This document shows positions 45,760 through 54,314 of a stretch of DNA of 64,000 bases, piece after piece; position 1 is the first letter of the stretch; each line of letters begins with the position of its first letter. Under the pieces are notes generated by a model. It saw only the letters and a program-made list of their open reading frames with translations, was not told the DNA's origin and did no database searches. A program made the translations under genes and the position numbers. The stretch comes from Chitinophaga hostae. GTDB lineage: Bacteria > Bacteroidota > Bacteroidia > Chitinophagales > Chitinophagaceae. The stretch covers positions 124,001 through 188,000 of the forward strand of contig NZ_JAGTXB010000005.1 in the NCBI RefSeq assembly GCF_018224885.1, written 5' to 3'.

Positions 45760-47085
45760 CTACTTTTTTAAAGTATATCTCAGGTTATCAAAAAATCTTT
45801 CCAGTAGCACCCTGTCTTTCGTAATGATCTCTGCACTCCCTGCGGCTTCATATTTAAAACTCAGCGGCTCTCCATAGTTGGTCGTGAGCCCATGGTCAAA
45901 CTTTATGGTCACCAGATAGGTTTCAACCGTGGCATCTTTGCTTCTCTCTGTATTGGTGGTGAGAGAAATTGACGCTACTTTTCCTTTGATGGTGCCATAT
46001 TCCATATATGGATAGTCATTCAGTTTTACGATAACTTCCTGACCCACCTTTACCTTACCGGCGCCAAAACTGGGGAGTACTACCTGTCCGTAGGGTTCGG
46101 CAGCACTGGGAACAATGGTAAATACCTGGTCGCCGGCCTGCACAAATTGTTTGTTGGTCCAGAACTTAAGAAACTGGATCTTTCCATCAAATGGGGCTTT
46201 CAGCACATACTTCTGTTCCCATTGCGTTATATTATCCATCAGATCATTATAAGCCGCCTGTATACCTAATTTCAGCTCTCGTAATTTTTCCAGCTTATGT
46301 ACATTCAACTCTATGATTTTTCCCTGTGTTTGTTGTAGCTCCTTCCTCGAGGAAATGTAGTTGGCTTTGGCATTATTAACACCTGTTCTGCTACCTAATA
46401 ACACTTGTTTCGATCTTTCAAAATCTGCTTCTGCACTTACTTTACTGGTAAAAAGAAAAGAGTCTCTCTGGTATGCTTTATTGGCGAAATGATCGTTTTC
46501 TTCTGCAAGAGAAACACCTTTTTCACCAATGTCAACTTCTTTCGTTTGTTCTTCGCTCAATTGCTTAAACCCTGTTAACTGCTTATCATAAATACAGTCG
46601 GTATTGAAATTATAGAGTAACTGCAAATTGGACAGGAAGGCGTAATATTTGGTGGTGACCTCACCCAGGGATAGTTTGGAGGGTAATGTATTCAACAGAT
46701 CCGCTTTGGTATCCCTATCCGGATCGTACGATAATAGCAATTGTTTCACCATTCGCATAGTATCATAAGACACGCCGTTTTCAATCACTGCAATAGCTTC
46801 CTCTTTTTTTACGGCCGACTGGCTTTGAATACCCAGTAAATTCAGCTGACCGGAATGTAATGCCACCAGTTTAATAGGGGAAACAGGCGTATTGATGACT
46901 ACGGAACCACTGATGATGTCAGGATACCGGATACACCATCCGAATACCATCAGCAATACGAATACACTCAGTACGATGAACGCTATCATTCCACCAAATT
47001 TGGTGGGCATACGATCAATGATGTCCTGTACTTCTTCCGATCTGGGTGAATTATGATAATTCGATATATTGTTGTCCGGTTTCAT
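45760..47085 (-). CDS. HlyD family membrane-fusion protein
   Basis: 441 residues. A short cytoplasmic N-terminus leads to one membrane helix at about 32-52 (MIAFIVLSVFVLLMVFGWCI). Then comes a periplasmic half-lipoyl motif (VALHSGQLNLLGIQSQSAVK), a long coiled-coil hairpin (about 170-290), a second lipoyl half (YVLKAPFDGKIQFLKFWTNK) and a beta-barrel domain (GQEVIVKLNDYPYMEYGTIK). It links the C39-type exporter to an outer-membrane TolC-like channel, which is not encoded here. The start overlaps the end of the transporter gene by 35 bp. Confidence 0.92.
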   Translation of the reverse strand: MKPDNNISNYHNSPRSEEVQDIIDRMPTKFGGMIAFIVLSVFVLLMVFGWCIRYPDIISGSVVINTPVSPIKLVALHSGQLNLLGIQSQSAVKKEEAIAVIENGVSYDTMRMVKQLLLSYDPDRDTKADLLNTLPSKLSLGEVTTKYYAFLSNLQLLYNFNTDCIYDKQLTGFKQLSEEQTKEVDIGEKGVSLAEENDHFANKAYQRDSFLFTSKVSAEADFERSKQVLLGSRTGVNNAKANYISSRKELQQTQGKIIELNVHKLEKLRELKLGIQAAYNDLMDNITQWEQKYVLKAPFDGKIQFLKFWTNKQFVQAGDQVFTIVPSAAEPYGQVVLPSFGAGKVKVGQEVIVKLNDYPYMEYGTIKGKVASISLTTNTERSKDATVETYLVTIKFDHGLTTNYGEPLSFKYEAAGSAEIITKDRVLLERFFDNLRYTLKK

Positions 47086-49324
47086 CGGGGGCTGATTGAC
47101 TGATTCTTTCTACTAATGCCTCCATGGTAGAGGTTAAATCCAATTGGGACTGGATGAGCTGATAATATCTTCCTTTCTGTTGCATCAATCCATTGTGATT
47201 GCCTATTTCTACAATGGCGCCATCCTGCATCACCACAATCTGATCTGCTTTTCTGATGGTACTTAATCTATGCGCAATTACTACTACTGTTTTATCTTTA
47301 AATACATTGTCCAGGGCTTCTACAATCTTTTGTTCATTAAGGCTATCCAATGAGTTGGTGGCTTCATCAAAAAAGAGGAAATCGGGATCCTTATACAGGG
47401 CACGGGCAATCAATACGCGCTGCTTTTGCCCACCGCTTAATCCTCGTCCCTGTTCGCCCATTTTGGTCTGATATCCCAGCGGCAAACGCTCAATTTCCTG
47501 TGCAATATTGGCCGTCTCCAGGGCTCTTTTTAAGCGGCCGTAATCTATTTTTTCATCATCCAATACAATATTATTCAGGATAGTGTCATTGAATATTTTA
47601 CCGTCCTGCATCACGGCGCCGCATTTATTGCGCCATTGTTTCAGGCTGATATTATTAATGTTCATACTGCCCAACAGTATTTCTCCATGGGAGGGCTTAA
47701 ATAACCGCAGAATCAATTTCAATAGGGTAGTCTTGCCACTACCGCTGTCGCCTACAATGGCGGTTACCTTTTTTTCCGGAATCACGAGGTTAATACCTTT
47801 TAAAATGGCTTCTCCGTGTGGCGTATACTGGAAATAAACATTTTGAAGGGTAATGCCTTTTTTGTCGGGCAGGTCAACCGGGTTTTCACCCACATGCATA
47901 TGTTCATCTTCCAGCTGTTGTATTTCGTTCAGGCGCAGGAAGCTGATCTTTGCTAACTGGTAGTTCATCATAAATCCAATAAACTGTGCTACCGGGGCAT
48001 TGAGCATACCAATGATAAACTGTGTGGAGATCATCACGCCAAAGGTGATCTGGCCGTCAATAACAGCCCTTGCACAATAGAAAACGATCACGAGATTTTT
48101 TACACTGTCAATGAATTGGGCACCGCTATTTTGCAGGTTATTGACGTTTAACGACTTCGTATTTATCTTATACAACTTCGCCTGAATAGTTTCCCATTTC
48201 CAGCGCTTAGGCTGTTCATAGTTGTTTATTTTGATATCCTGTATGGCTTCTATGGTCTCCACCCAATAGCTCTGGTTTTTTGAGGTAAGTTCAAAGTATT
48301 GCCAGTCCAGTTTCTTCCTCAGTTGCAGGAAGCCCATTACCCATATCACATACAGGAGGCTACCTGCTATGAAAATGCCAAAAACTATTTTACTATATAT
48401 TAAAAGCACGACCGAGAATATGGCAAATGTGATGGTGGAGAATAACATGCTCAGGGAATTGTTCATCACAAAATTTCGGATGCGTTCATGATCATTGGCG
48501 CGTTGCAAGATATCTCCGGTTAATTTATTCTCGAAAAAGCTAATAGGTAAGCGCATCAGCTTATTAAGATAATCTGAAATCAACGCCACATTTACACGGG
48601 AAGTAACATGCAACAGGATCCAGTCCCTCGCCACGTTCGATATTAGGATGCTGAGATAAATGACGATGTTGGCCAGTAATACGATGTTGAGGAAGCTGAT
48701 ATCATGCGTTTGAATACCCACGTCGATCATCGCTTTGGAGATAAACGGCAATAATGCCTGTAGCAATGTGACGATAATCATGATCACGCACAAATGAAAA
48801 AAGCTTTTCTTATAAGGGCGGAAGTAGTTCAGAAAGCTACTCAGCGTTTTTCGCTGGACCCTGGCTTCTTCTTGCTGGTCTTCGTAAAATTCGGACTGCG
48901 GCTCCATCGCCATCAGCACGCCTACATTGGCTTTGCCTGGTTTGACCCATTTTTCAGCAAAATCGGCGGACGAATATTTTACATATCCCTTTGCCGGGTC
49001 TGAGGTGTAAATAGTACCGGCTCCGGGATTTGTTTTGTAGACAACCATGAAGTGGCTGTTATCCCAATGAACAATGACCGGTAAAGGAATGCGTTCCACC
49101 AGGTCTTTTACGGTACACTTCAGCGACAGCGTTCTTAATCCAATTTGTTCTCCTGCATAACTGATGTCATGGAAGGAAACGCCTTCTTTGGTAATGCCGC
49201 ACTTGTCCCGCAAAAACTGTAGTGAATAGTACTTCCCATAATGTTTGGCAATCATTTTCAGACAGGCAGGGCCGCAATCCATTAAGTCCAGTTGTCTGTC
49301 GCACGGAAATTTATTTAATGCCAT
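47051..49324 (-). CDS. Peptidase-containing (C39) ABC exporter
   Basis: 757 residues. The N-terminal C39 peptidase (1-130) has Q11, catalytic C17 in LMDCGPACLKM, H91 in HWDNSHFMVVY and D109 in YTSDPAKG, so it looks active. Six membrane helices lie between about 170 and 460. The ATPase domain has Walker A GDSGSGKTT (525-533), signature LSGGQKQR (629-636) and Walker B DFLFFDEATNSLD (about 648-660). Such PCATs cut double-glycine leaders while exporting. It is the first gene of a leftward operon with HlyD and a leader-bearing protein, its probable substrate. Confidence 0.95.
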   Translation of the reverse strand: MALNKFPCDRQLDLMDCGPACLKMIAKHYGKYYSLQFLRDKCGITKEGVSFHDISYAGEQIGLRTLSLKCTVKDLVERIPLPVIVHWDNSHFMVVYKTNPGAGTIYTSDPAKGYVKYSSADFAEKWVKPGKANVGVLMAMEPQSEFYEDQQEEARVQRKTLSSFLNYFRPYKKSFFHLCVIMIIVTLLQALLPFISKAMIDVGIQTHDISFLNIVLLANIVIYLSILISNVARDWILLHVTSRVNVALISDYLNKLMRLPISFFENKLTGDILQRANDHERIRNFVMNNSLSMLFSTITFAIFSVVLLIYSKIVFGIFIAGSLLYVIWVMGFLQLRKKLDWQYFELTSKNQSYWVETIEAIQDIKINNYEQPKRWKWETIQAKLYKINTKSLNVNNLQNSGAQFIDSVKNLVIVFYCARAVIDGQITFGVMISTQFIIGMLNAPVAQFIGFMMNYQLAKISFLRLNEIQQLEDEHMHVGENPVDLPDKKGITLQNVYFQYTPHGEAILKGINLVIPEKKVTAIVGDSGSGKTTLLKLILRLFKPSHGEILLGSMNINNISLKQWRNKCGAVMQDGKIFNDTILNNIVLDDEKIDYGRLKRALETANIAQEIERLPLGYQTKMGEQGRGLSGGQKQRVLIARALYKDPDFLFFDEATNSLDSLNEQKIVEALDNVFKDKTVVVIAHRLSTIRKADQIVVMQDGAIVEIGNHNGLMQQKGRYYQLIQSQLDLTSTMEALVERISQSAPDETGQQYIELS

Positions 49325-50089
49325 TGGCAGAAGGGTTGAAAGTTGATGCCACGATTCGTATTTTCCTCAATAGGATATTGGTTTTTTATGATCACTAAAA
49401 GAATTGCGTGTTTTTATTTCATATACCAATCAGATAAGCGTAAATGAAAATTCAGGTTAACCATTTTGTAGTAAATGTGACTGGATCTACAATATTGTCA
49501 GAAAATATTGCAATATAGGTCTTGGTAAAAAATCAAAACAATGAAAGGGTAGTCCTTATTTACTAAAGGGTTTCAGTATTTTCAAAACGGGATTTTAAAG
49601 TAAATCAATAATGTTCGTCAGGATGCGCCGCACTTCGGTTGACCAAAGTCTTATTTATCCCCTCTAATATAAGTTTTTTTTAGGATTACAAATAGTCATT
49701 TAAATTTTTTTTGAATGAAGCAAGTATATATGCTAAGGTTACCCGGACATTTGTGTTTTAAAGCTATCTAGTTGCTTTTATCACCGGGGCAGCAACTCCT
49801 GCTCCCATTTCAGGCAATAAAAAATTTCCGAATGAATACAATGCGTAGTAAGCCCTTTCCCGCGAGCTTGGTGGCCCGCCTTAGACGTATAAAAAGTAAT
49901 TTTGCCGATGGTCCCTTTCAAAGGGACGATTCCATTTTGTTTTGCCATTTGAAAACAATTTTAAGGAACGATAAGGGCTTTCACATAGCCAAGCCCGTTA
50001 GGCTGACATCTGCGCAGGATGCAGTAAATTTGCATTTAACCACACCAAACTAAGCCGGCTTTTAACCCAAAAAAATTTCCATTCCGATT
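49325..50089. other. Gene-poor 765 bp upstream of the export operon
   Basis: AT-rich DNA at 49325-49760 must hold the promoter of the leftward export operon, but I see no clear TAnnTTTG or sigma-54 element. A 93-codon open frame at 49772-50053 has no recognisable family and is not called. No RNA structure was recognised. Confidence 0.5.
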
Positions 50090-50302
50090 ATGCCGAATTC
50101 GCACATATTGATACCTAATCGCATAGTGATTTACGCAAAAGACATCCGAAATATTACTGGTAGGAGCGAGCGCATCGCGAGGAAGATGCTGCAGCAGATC
50201 CGCGAGACCAATGGCAAAAAGAGGGGTGACCTGGTGACGATAGCAATGTTTTGCCGGTTTACCGGAATAGAGGAGGGGCTAGTTACCCGGTTTCTTATAT
50301 AG
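50090..50302 (+). CDS. Small hypothetical protein of Bacteroidota mobile elements
   Basis: 70 residues (MPNSHILIPNRIVIYAKDIR, NITGRSERIARKMLQQIRET, GDLVTIAMFCRFTGIEEGLV). Helical and basic, it looks like a small winged or helix-turn-helix domain. Similar short proteins are familiar from Bacteroidota genomes, often near integrases, without assigned function. It sits alone near the right end of element A. Confidence 0.6.
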   Translation: MPNSHILIPNRIVIYAKDIRNITGRSERIARKMLQQIRETNGKKRGDLVTIAMFCRFTGIEEGLVTRFLI

Positions 50303-50459
50303 TGATGCTCTGTGTCCCCAACCTGTATTAAACGTATATAGGTTACTGTTATATTATAGGAATATATTTTAGCCTTGTTTATGCTTATTTAGCAGGGGTT
50401 TTCGTATCTTTGTGGGGTGTTTAAGTTCTTACAAATCCAATTAAAATAAGCTAATCCAT

Positions 50460-50480
50460 AAGGATACAAAAAAGGATACA
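50460..50480. repeat. Right-end arm-type repeats of element A
   Basis: AAGGATACA at 50460-50468 and 50472-50480, the same pair with the same 12-bp period as at the left end (38272/38284), followed by GTACCTTTTTAA against GTAACATTTTTTAA on the left. Confidence 0.6.
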
Positions 50481-50527
50481 GTACCTTTTTAATACCCTGA
50501 AAGCGGCCGTTTATAAGACTTTGATAT

Positions 50528-50544
50528 AGTCCCAAGGGGATCAC
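50528..50544 (+). repeat. att site, middle copy
   Basis: AGTCCCAAGGGGATCAC, identical over 17 bp to the 3' end of tRNA-Lys at 38155-38171. It marks the junction between element A and the recombinase-bearing element B. Confidence 0.85.
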
Positions 50545-50728
50545 CATCAGGAGTAAAAGTAAGTACTCTGAAGTAATTAAAATCTTGTAGAAGCTGATTC
50601 TACAAGGTTTTTTTGTTTTTAGTGGTAAATGTGAGAAAAGATAAGTAAGGATAGAAAAGTGAGCGTTGAGGTTAGCAATAGATTTATTAAATTGTGCTAA
50701 CCGTCACTGGCCTTAAATGCTATACTGT
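50529..50728 (+). repeat. Direct repeat of about 200 bp, copy 1
   Basis: The segment beginning at the middle att copy is closely similar to 52689-52885, with scattered substitutions and short indels. Shared blocks include CTTGTAGAAGCTGATTCTAC, GATAGAAAAGTGAGCGTTGA and TGCTAACCGTCACT. It includes a terminator hairpin (50584-50606, CTTGTAGAA/TTCTACAAG plus T-run) and leads into the integrase gene. Confidence 0.85.
50584..50614 (+). terminator. Intrinsic terminator inside the direct repeat, copy 1
   Basis: Stem CTTGTAGAA/TTCTACAAG with loop GCTGA, followed by GTTTTTTTG. Confidence 0.8.
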
Positions 50729-50806
50729 ATTGCGTTTGACCAATGTTAAGTGATGTCAGGATAAGTGAAGTTGAAACAATTTTGGTTAACTAAAAACAAG
50801 TGGTGT

Positions 50807-52018
50807 ATGACCAGTTTTTCTGTTCTTTTCTGGCTCAACAAGAGCCGTACTAAAAACAATAAGCCCGCTATTTATCTTCGCGTCAGCGTAGGCGGCAAAC
50901 GTGCAGAACTTTCCACGTATCAGTATGTAACCCCGGCGTTATGGAACGCCTGCGCCCAATGTGTTAAAGGAAATTCCGAAGAAGCACAAGCGATTAACCG
51001 ACAGTTACTCACCCTGAAAGCCAAACTACACAAACATTACAGCCTTTTGGTTACATCAGGTGAACCGGTAACCGCTGCTGCTGTTAAAAATTCTTTCGCT
51101 GGAATTACAGAACACTCCCGGACTTTATGTGAAGTGATAGACTTTCACAACCGCCGGTTTGCGGAGAAGGTGAAAGCCGGGAAGAAGTCCGGGCGCACGC
51201 TGAAACGCTTTGAGATCACAAAAGAGAAGGTGATCGCCTTCCTGAAAGCCCAGTATCATGTTTCAGATAGACCGCTTTCTGATATTCGTTTTTCTTTTGC
51301 CCCGGATTTTGAACACTTCCTCACAACCGTGCAGGGGATAGGTGCTAACACTGCTATGAAGTATGTGAAGATTTTAAAGCAGATGCTTAAGTTGGCTGTA
51401 GATCAGGGTTGGTTGGTCGTTAGTCCATTGAGCGGGTTTAAGTGCAGCTATGAAGATCCGCAGCGGGAACGGCTTACCATGGATGAAATTATGTTGCTTT
51501 ATAACAAAGCGCTCATTCCACGCTTGGCAGAGGTGAGGGATATTTATCTATTCTGCTGCTTTACCGGCTATGCCTATACAGATGTACTACATCTTACACC
51601 GGATAATCTTGTGATCGGAATTGATGGTGAAAAATGGATAGTGAAGGATAGAGAGAAAACTCAAACGGCGGAACGGGTACCACTGTTACCTATTCCATTG
51701 GAGATAGTAGACCGGTATAAAGAATCCCCGTATTGTCTGTTGTATCGTCGTTTATTGCCCGTTAATAGTAACCAGCGGTATAATGCATATCTACAGGAAA
51801 TAGCGGTTTTATGTGGCATTAATAAGCATTTAACCACGCATACCGCGCGGCATACTTTTGCTACGACGGTCACGCTGGAAAATGATGTGCCGATTGAAAC
51901 AGTAAGCCAGATGTTAGGGCATAAATGTATCAGAACAACGCAGATTTATGCGAAGATTACACAGCAAAAGGTTTGTAACAACATGGTAAGGCACCCCAAG
52001 ACAAATAAATCACGATAG
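50807..52018 (+). CDS. Tyrosine recombinase/integrase
   Basis: 403 residues from ATG 50807 (MTSFSVLFWLNKSRTKNNKP); an upstream start at 50765 is possible. It has an N-terminal arm-binding domain (AIYLRVSVGGKRAELSTYQY), a SAM-like core-binding domain (about 110-210) and a catalytic domain with HTARHTFATTVTLENDVPIE, MLGHKCIRTTQIYAKI (HxxR, H, Y nucleophile). The usual first catalytic Arg is replaced in CCFTGYAYTDVLHL, as in the IntDOT-like subgroup. It is the likely enzyme for tRNA-Lys integration of element B, and perhaps of A in trans. Confidence 0.92.
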   Translation: MTSFSVLFWLNKSRTKNNKPAIYLRVSVGGKRAELSTYQYVTPALWNACAQCVKGNSEEAQAINRQLLTLKAKLHKHYSLLVTSGEPVTAAAVKNSFAGITEHSRTLCEVIDFHNRRFAEKVKAGKKSGRTLKRFEITKEKVIAFLKAQYHVSDRPLSDIRFSFAPDFEHFLTTVQGIGANTAMKYVKILKQMLKLAVDQGWLVVSPLSGFKCSYEDPQRERLTMDEIMLLYNKALIPRLAEVRDIYLFCCFTGYAYTDVLHLTPDNLVIGIDGEKWIVKDREKTQTAERVPLLPIPLEIVDRYKESPYCLLYRRLLPVNSNQRYNAYLQEIAVLCGINKHLTTHTARHTFATTVTLENDVPIETVSQMLGHKCIRTTQIYAKITQQKVCNNMVRHPKTNKSR

Positions 52019-52532
52019 GGCAAGAGGGAGGGGAAATCCGATAGGTCAATATTATATATCTGGTTTATCTCCTTCCACGATAGGTATATGGCGTCTGAAT
52101 CTTCATTGAGTATTTTAAAATCCGATAAATCAATAGGAGGAACGATTTTACGGCGCACTCTATCGCGGACGAATATACGCAACTGTTTGATGGTTTTGCC
52201 TACTGTGGCTGTTTTAAGGCCCTTCACAACATTTTTTCGCCTACGTCTGGTTTGAAGGTGCCTTTAACGAAGGTTAGTAGGTCTATTATTTTCTTTTGCA
52301 CCGCATGGGATATAATGTCCTCAACAATACGCAGCATGGCTTTAAGCCGTTTGTTTAGTGCTTCCGGATCGCCGAATATTTCGGGTAGGTTTGCGGCTAT
52401 ACGGGATCTTTTCCAGTAGGCGGGCGGGATGGCAACTTCCGTGTTTAACAATGTTCTTTTGTCTGATGTGTAACAGTATTGGATAAAAATAAGGCTTGTT
52501 CCATCCCTGCGAATTTTACTACATTTGCACAC
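52019..52532 (-). pseudogene. Broken second tyrosine integrase
   Basis: Two overlapping reverse-strand frames make one truncated integrase. 52224-52532 is the N-terminal arm/core domain (LIFIQYCYTSDKRTLLNTEV, AIPPAYWKRSRIAANLPEIF). From about 52227 down, the next frame gives LSDFKILNEDSDAIYLSWKE, INQIYNIDLSDFPSLLPYRD and LFVLGCLT, then ends just before the catalytic Arg-I position. The catalytic domain is gone, cut where the intact recombinase gene ends at 52018. A frameshift lies near 52225. Confidence 0.75.
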
Positions 52533-52688
52533 TAATTTTAACTAGTCTATTTTTTAGTCTATTAAAGTGGGGTCAACTCCAATAAAATTAAGAAATAGAA
52601 AAGTGAATCGCTGTTGTAGAATACTTAAAATCAACGTGTTACAGTTCTTTTAGGTAAACTTAGATAAGTCTAGGAAATAGATCGGAAA

Positions 52689-52703
52689 TCCCAAGGGGAT
52701 CAC
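52689..52703 (+). repeat. att site, right copy
   Basis: TCCCAAGGGGATCAC, 15 bp identical to the tRNA-Lys 3' end, followed by CATAAGG, similar to CATCAGG after the middle copy. Confidence 0.8.
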
Positions 52704-52739
52704 CATAAGGAGAAAAAAGAAATACTCTTACGTAATTAG

Positions 52740-52774
52740 AACCTTGTAGAAGCTGATTCTACAAGGTTTTTTGT
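52740..52774 (+). terminator. Intrinsic terminator inside the direct repeat, copy 2
   Basis: A 12-bp stem AACCTTGTAGAA/TTCTACAAGGTT with loop GCTGA and a following T-run. Confidence 0.8.
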
Positions 52775-53000
52775 TTTTAGTGATAAAGTTGTGGAAAGAT
52801 AAATAAGGATAGAAAAGTGAGCGTTGAGGTTAGCAACAGAATTATTAAATTGTGCTAACCGTCACTGTTCTTAAATGCCATAATAGCTACACATCTGAAA
52901 TGGCTATGCAGGAATATAAACCCGGCTATTTTTGGGCTGAATGACGTATATTTATGGTCCCGGAAAGGTAAATCCTAAGCTTCCTGTGAGGGGAAATCCA

Positions 53001-53765
53001 ATGAAGTTAGATACTTACATACCATGTGATATATTAAAGCCCTACGTAAAATCGTTAGCCATCGCGGAAACAACTGAGGAAAGAACCTACACCGTATTGC
53101 CAGATACAGGACTGACTATTTGTTTTCAGTTTAAAATTAAGCGTTCCAATACCGATAATATTACTGAATTACTGCTTCATTCGTCCGGGCTCACAGGGAT
53201 ACTTGATAGATACAGGACTTATACTACTTCTGCAAATATTGGGGCTTTACTGGTTAGCTTTAAAGAAGGAAGATGTAGTGCTTTTTTCCGGCAGCCTATG
53301 CACGAACTTTTCGGACGAAGTATTTTACTAGATGATATGATGTCGAAATCTGAGTTGCAACTATTTGAGGAGCGATTGTCGGAAGCCCCGGAAGATATTG
53401 ATAGGATCAATTTTGTAGAGCAATTCCTAATCTCAAGAATGAAACCAGAGTCGTTGGATAATTTGGTATTATTGGCAATTGAACACATACAAAACAAAAA
53501 AGGCAATCTTAGTATCAGGGATTTACTGTCTGAATTATATGTTAGTCAAAGTTTGTTAGAGAAAAGATTTCGTCAGATGGTAGGGGCATCTCCCAAAAAA
53601 TTCACCTCTATTGTCCGCTTTAGGAATATTATTCAGGATTATCATCCGAAAGCTCCTTTATCAGCATTAGGCTTTGAAGCGGGTTATTATGATCAAGCCC
53701 ATTTTATCAAAGCATTTAAATGCTTTACCGGTGAAACTCCGGAAATGTTTTTTGGTAAGAAGTAA
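53001..53765 (+). CDS. AraC family transcriptional regulator
   Basis: 254 residues from ATG 53001 (MKLDTYIPCDILKPYVKSLA), preceded by GTGAGGGGAAATCC. The frame is open to 52941, but the N-terminal domain family begins at this Met. The N-terminal ligand-binding-like domain (about 1-145) has LPDTGLTICFQFKIK. The C-terminal AraC domain has LSIRDLLSELYVSQSLLEKR, FRQMVGASPKKFTSIVRFRN and the second helix-turn-helix ALGFEAGYYDQAHFIKAFKC. It probably controls the VOC gene 72 bp downstream. It may be cargo of a third, decayed element. Confidence 0.88.
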   Translation: MKLDTYIPCDILKPYVKSLAIAETTEERTYTVLPDTGLTICFQFKIKRSNTDNITELLLHSSGLTGILDRYRTYTTSANIGALLVSFKEGRCSAFFRQPMHELFGRSILLDDMMSKSELQLFEERLSEAPEDIDRINFVEQFLISRMKPESLDNLVLLAIEHIQNKKGNLSIRDLLSELYVSQSLLEKRFRQMVGASPKKFTSIVRFRNIIQDYHPKAPLSALGFEAGYYDQAHFIKAFKCFTGETPEMFFGKK

Positions 53766-53837
53766 AAAATACGATTTTTTACAATGGCCAGTCATATAGT
53801 TTACCAATCTTGCGGCATTAATCTATAAAAATAGTAT

Positions 53838-54251
53838 ATGAATACGCATGAAAAAAAAGTAACTATTGAATTTAATCATCTGATGATTTTTGCAAAGAAC
53901 AAACAGGAGTCAGCCAGTTTCCTGACCGAAATATTGGGATTACCTGCGCCCAAACCTGCCGCTTTTTTTCTCTCGGTAGACTTTAGTAATAATGTAACTT
54001 TTCAATATGCAGAACCTGGGGTGGACTTTATAATGCAGCATTATGCATTTCTGGTTGCTGAATCAGATTTCGATGAAATACTGAACCGAATTACGGAAAA
54101 AGGGCTTGAATATTGGGCTGACCCCCAGCAAAAAAGGCCTGGTGAGTATAATCTTAATCATGGTGGGCGGGGACTTTATTTCTATGATCCCTCAGGACAT
54201 GGTATGGAAGTCATTACGCGGCCTTATGGAAGTGACGAGATAAAAGGTTAA
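53838..54251 (+). CDS. VOC family (glyoxalase/dioxygenase fold) protein
   Basis: 137 residues. It begins HEKKVTIEFNHLMIFAKNKQ and has the paired beta-alpha-beta-beta-beta units of the vicinal-oxygen-chelate superfamily (FLTEILGLPAPKPAAFFLSV; GGRGLYFYDPSGHGMEVITR). Likely metal ligands are H in NHLMIF, H in QHYAFLV and E in MEVITR. It may be a lyase, dioxygenase or resistance-type binding protein; the substrate is unknown. It follows an AraC gene that probably regulates it. Confidence 0.85.
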   Translation: MNTHEKKVTIEFNHLMIFAKNKQESASFLTEILGLPAPKPAAFFLSVDFSNNVTFQYAEPGVDFIMQHYAFLVAESDFDEILNRITEKGLEYWADPQQKRPGEYNLNHGGRGLYFYDPSGHGMEVITRPYGSDEIKG

Positions 54252-54314
54252 CTATCAACGAAAACGAAATACGGGAATCGACTAGGGGCAATTCCCGTAT
54301 TTTTGCTTTGCAAT

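Larger units (their letters stand above)
38155..50544. mobile_element. Integrative element/genomic island A in tRNA-Lys
   Basis: Bounded by 17-bp direct repeats of the tRNA-Lys 3' end. Just inside each boundary lie paired AAGGATACA repeats with the same 12-bp period (38272/38284 and 50460/50472), probably arm-type integrase sites. The cargo is visibly more AT-rich than the flanks and consists of glycosyltransferases plus a peptide-export operon. No integrase lies inside these limits; the recombinase at 50807 is just beyond the right att copy. No conjugation genes were seen. Confidence 0.75.
50528..52703. mobile_element. Element B: minimal integrase-bearing insertion
   Basis: The DNA between the middle and right att copies holds only one intact gene, a tyrosine recombinase, plus a broken integrase on the other strand. 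Its left end (50529-50728) resembles the DNA following the right att copy, so two elements with the same end probably inserted in succession. Confidence 0.65.
52689..52885 (+). repeat. Direct repeat of about 200 bp, copy 2
   Basis: Copy of 50529-50728, including the hairpin and the block GATAGAAAAGTGAGCGTTGA. It runs into the region upstream of the AraC gene. Apart from the repeat, the gap 52533-53000 shows no gene. Confidence 0.85.

Noticed and set aside
49772-50053. 93-codon open frame upstream of the export operon
   Set aside because: No family resemblance, composition unlike neighbouring proteins, no promoter or ribosome-binding signal; treated as chance.
51540-51600. Missing first catalytic Arg in the recombinase, suggesting an inactive enzyme
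   Set aside because: Replacement at this position is known in active IntDOT-like recombinases of Bacteroidota, and the rest of the catalytic set is present.
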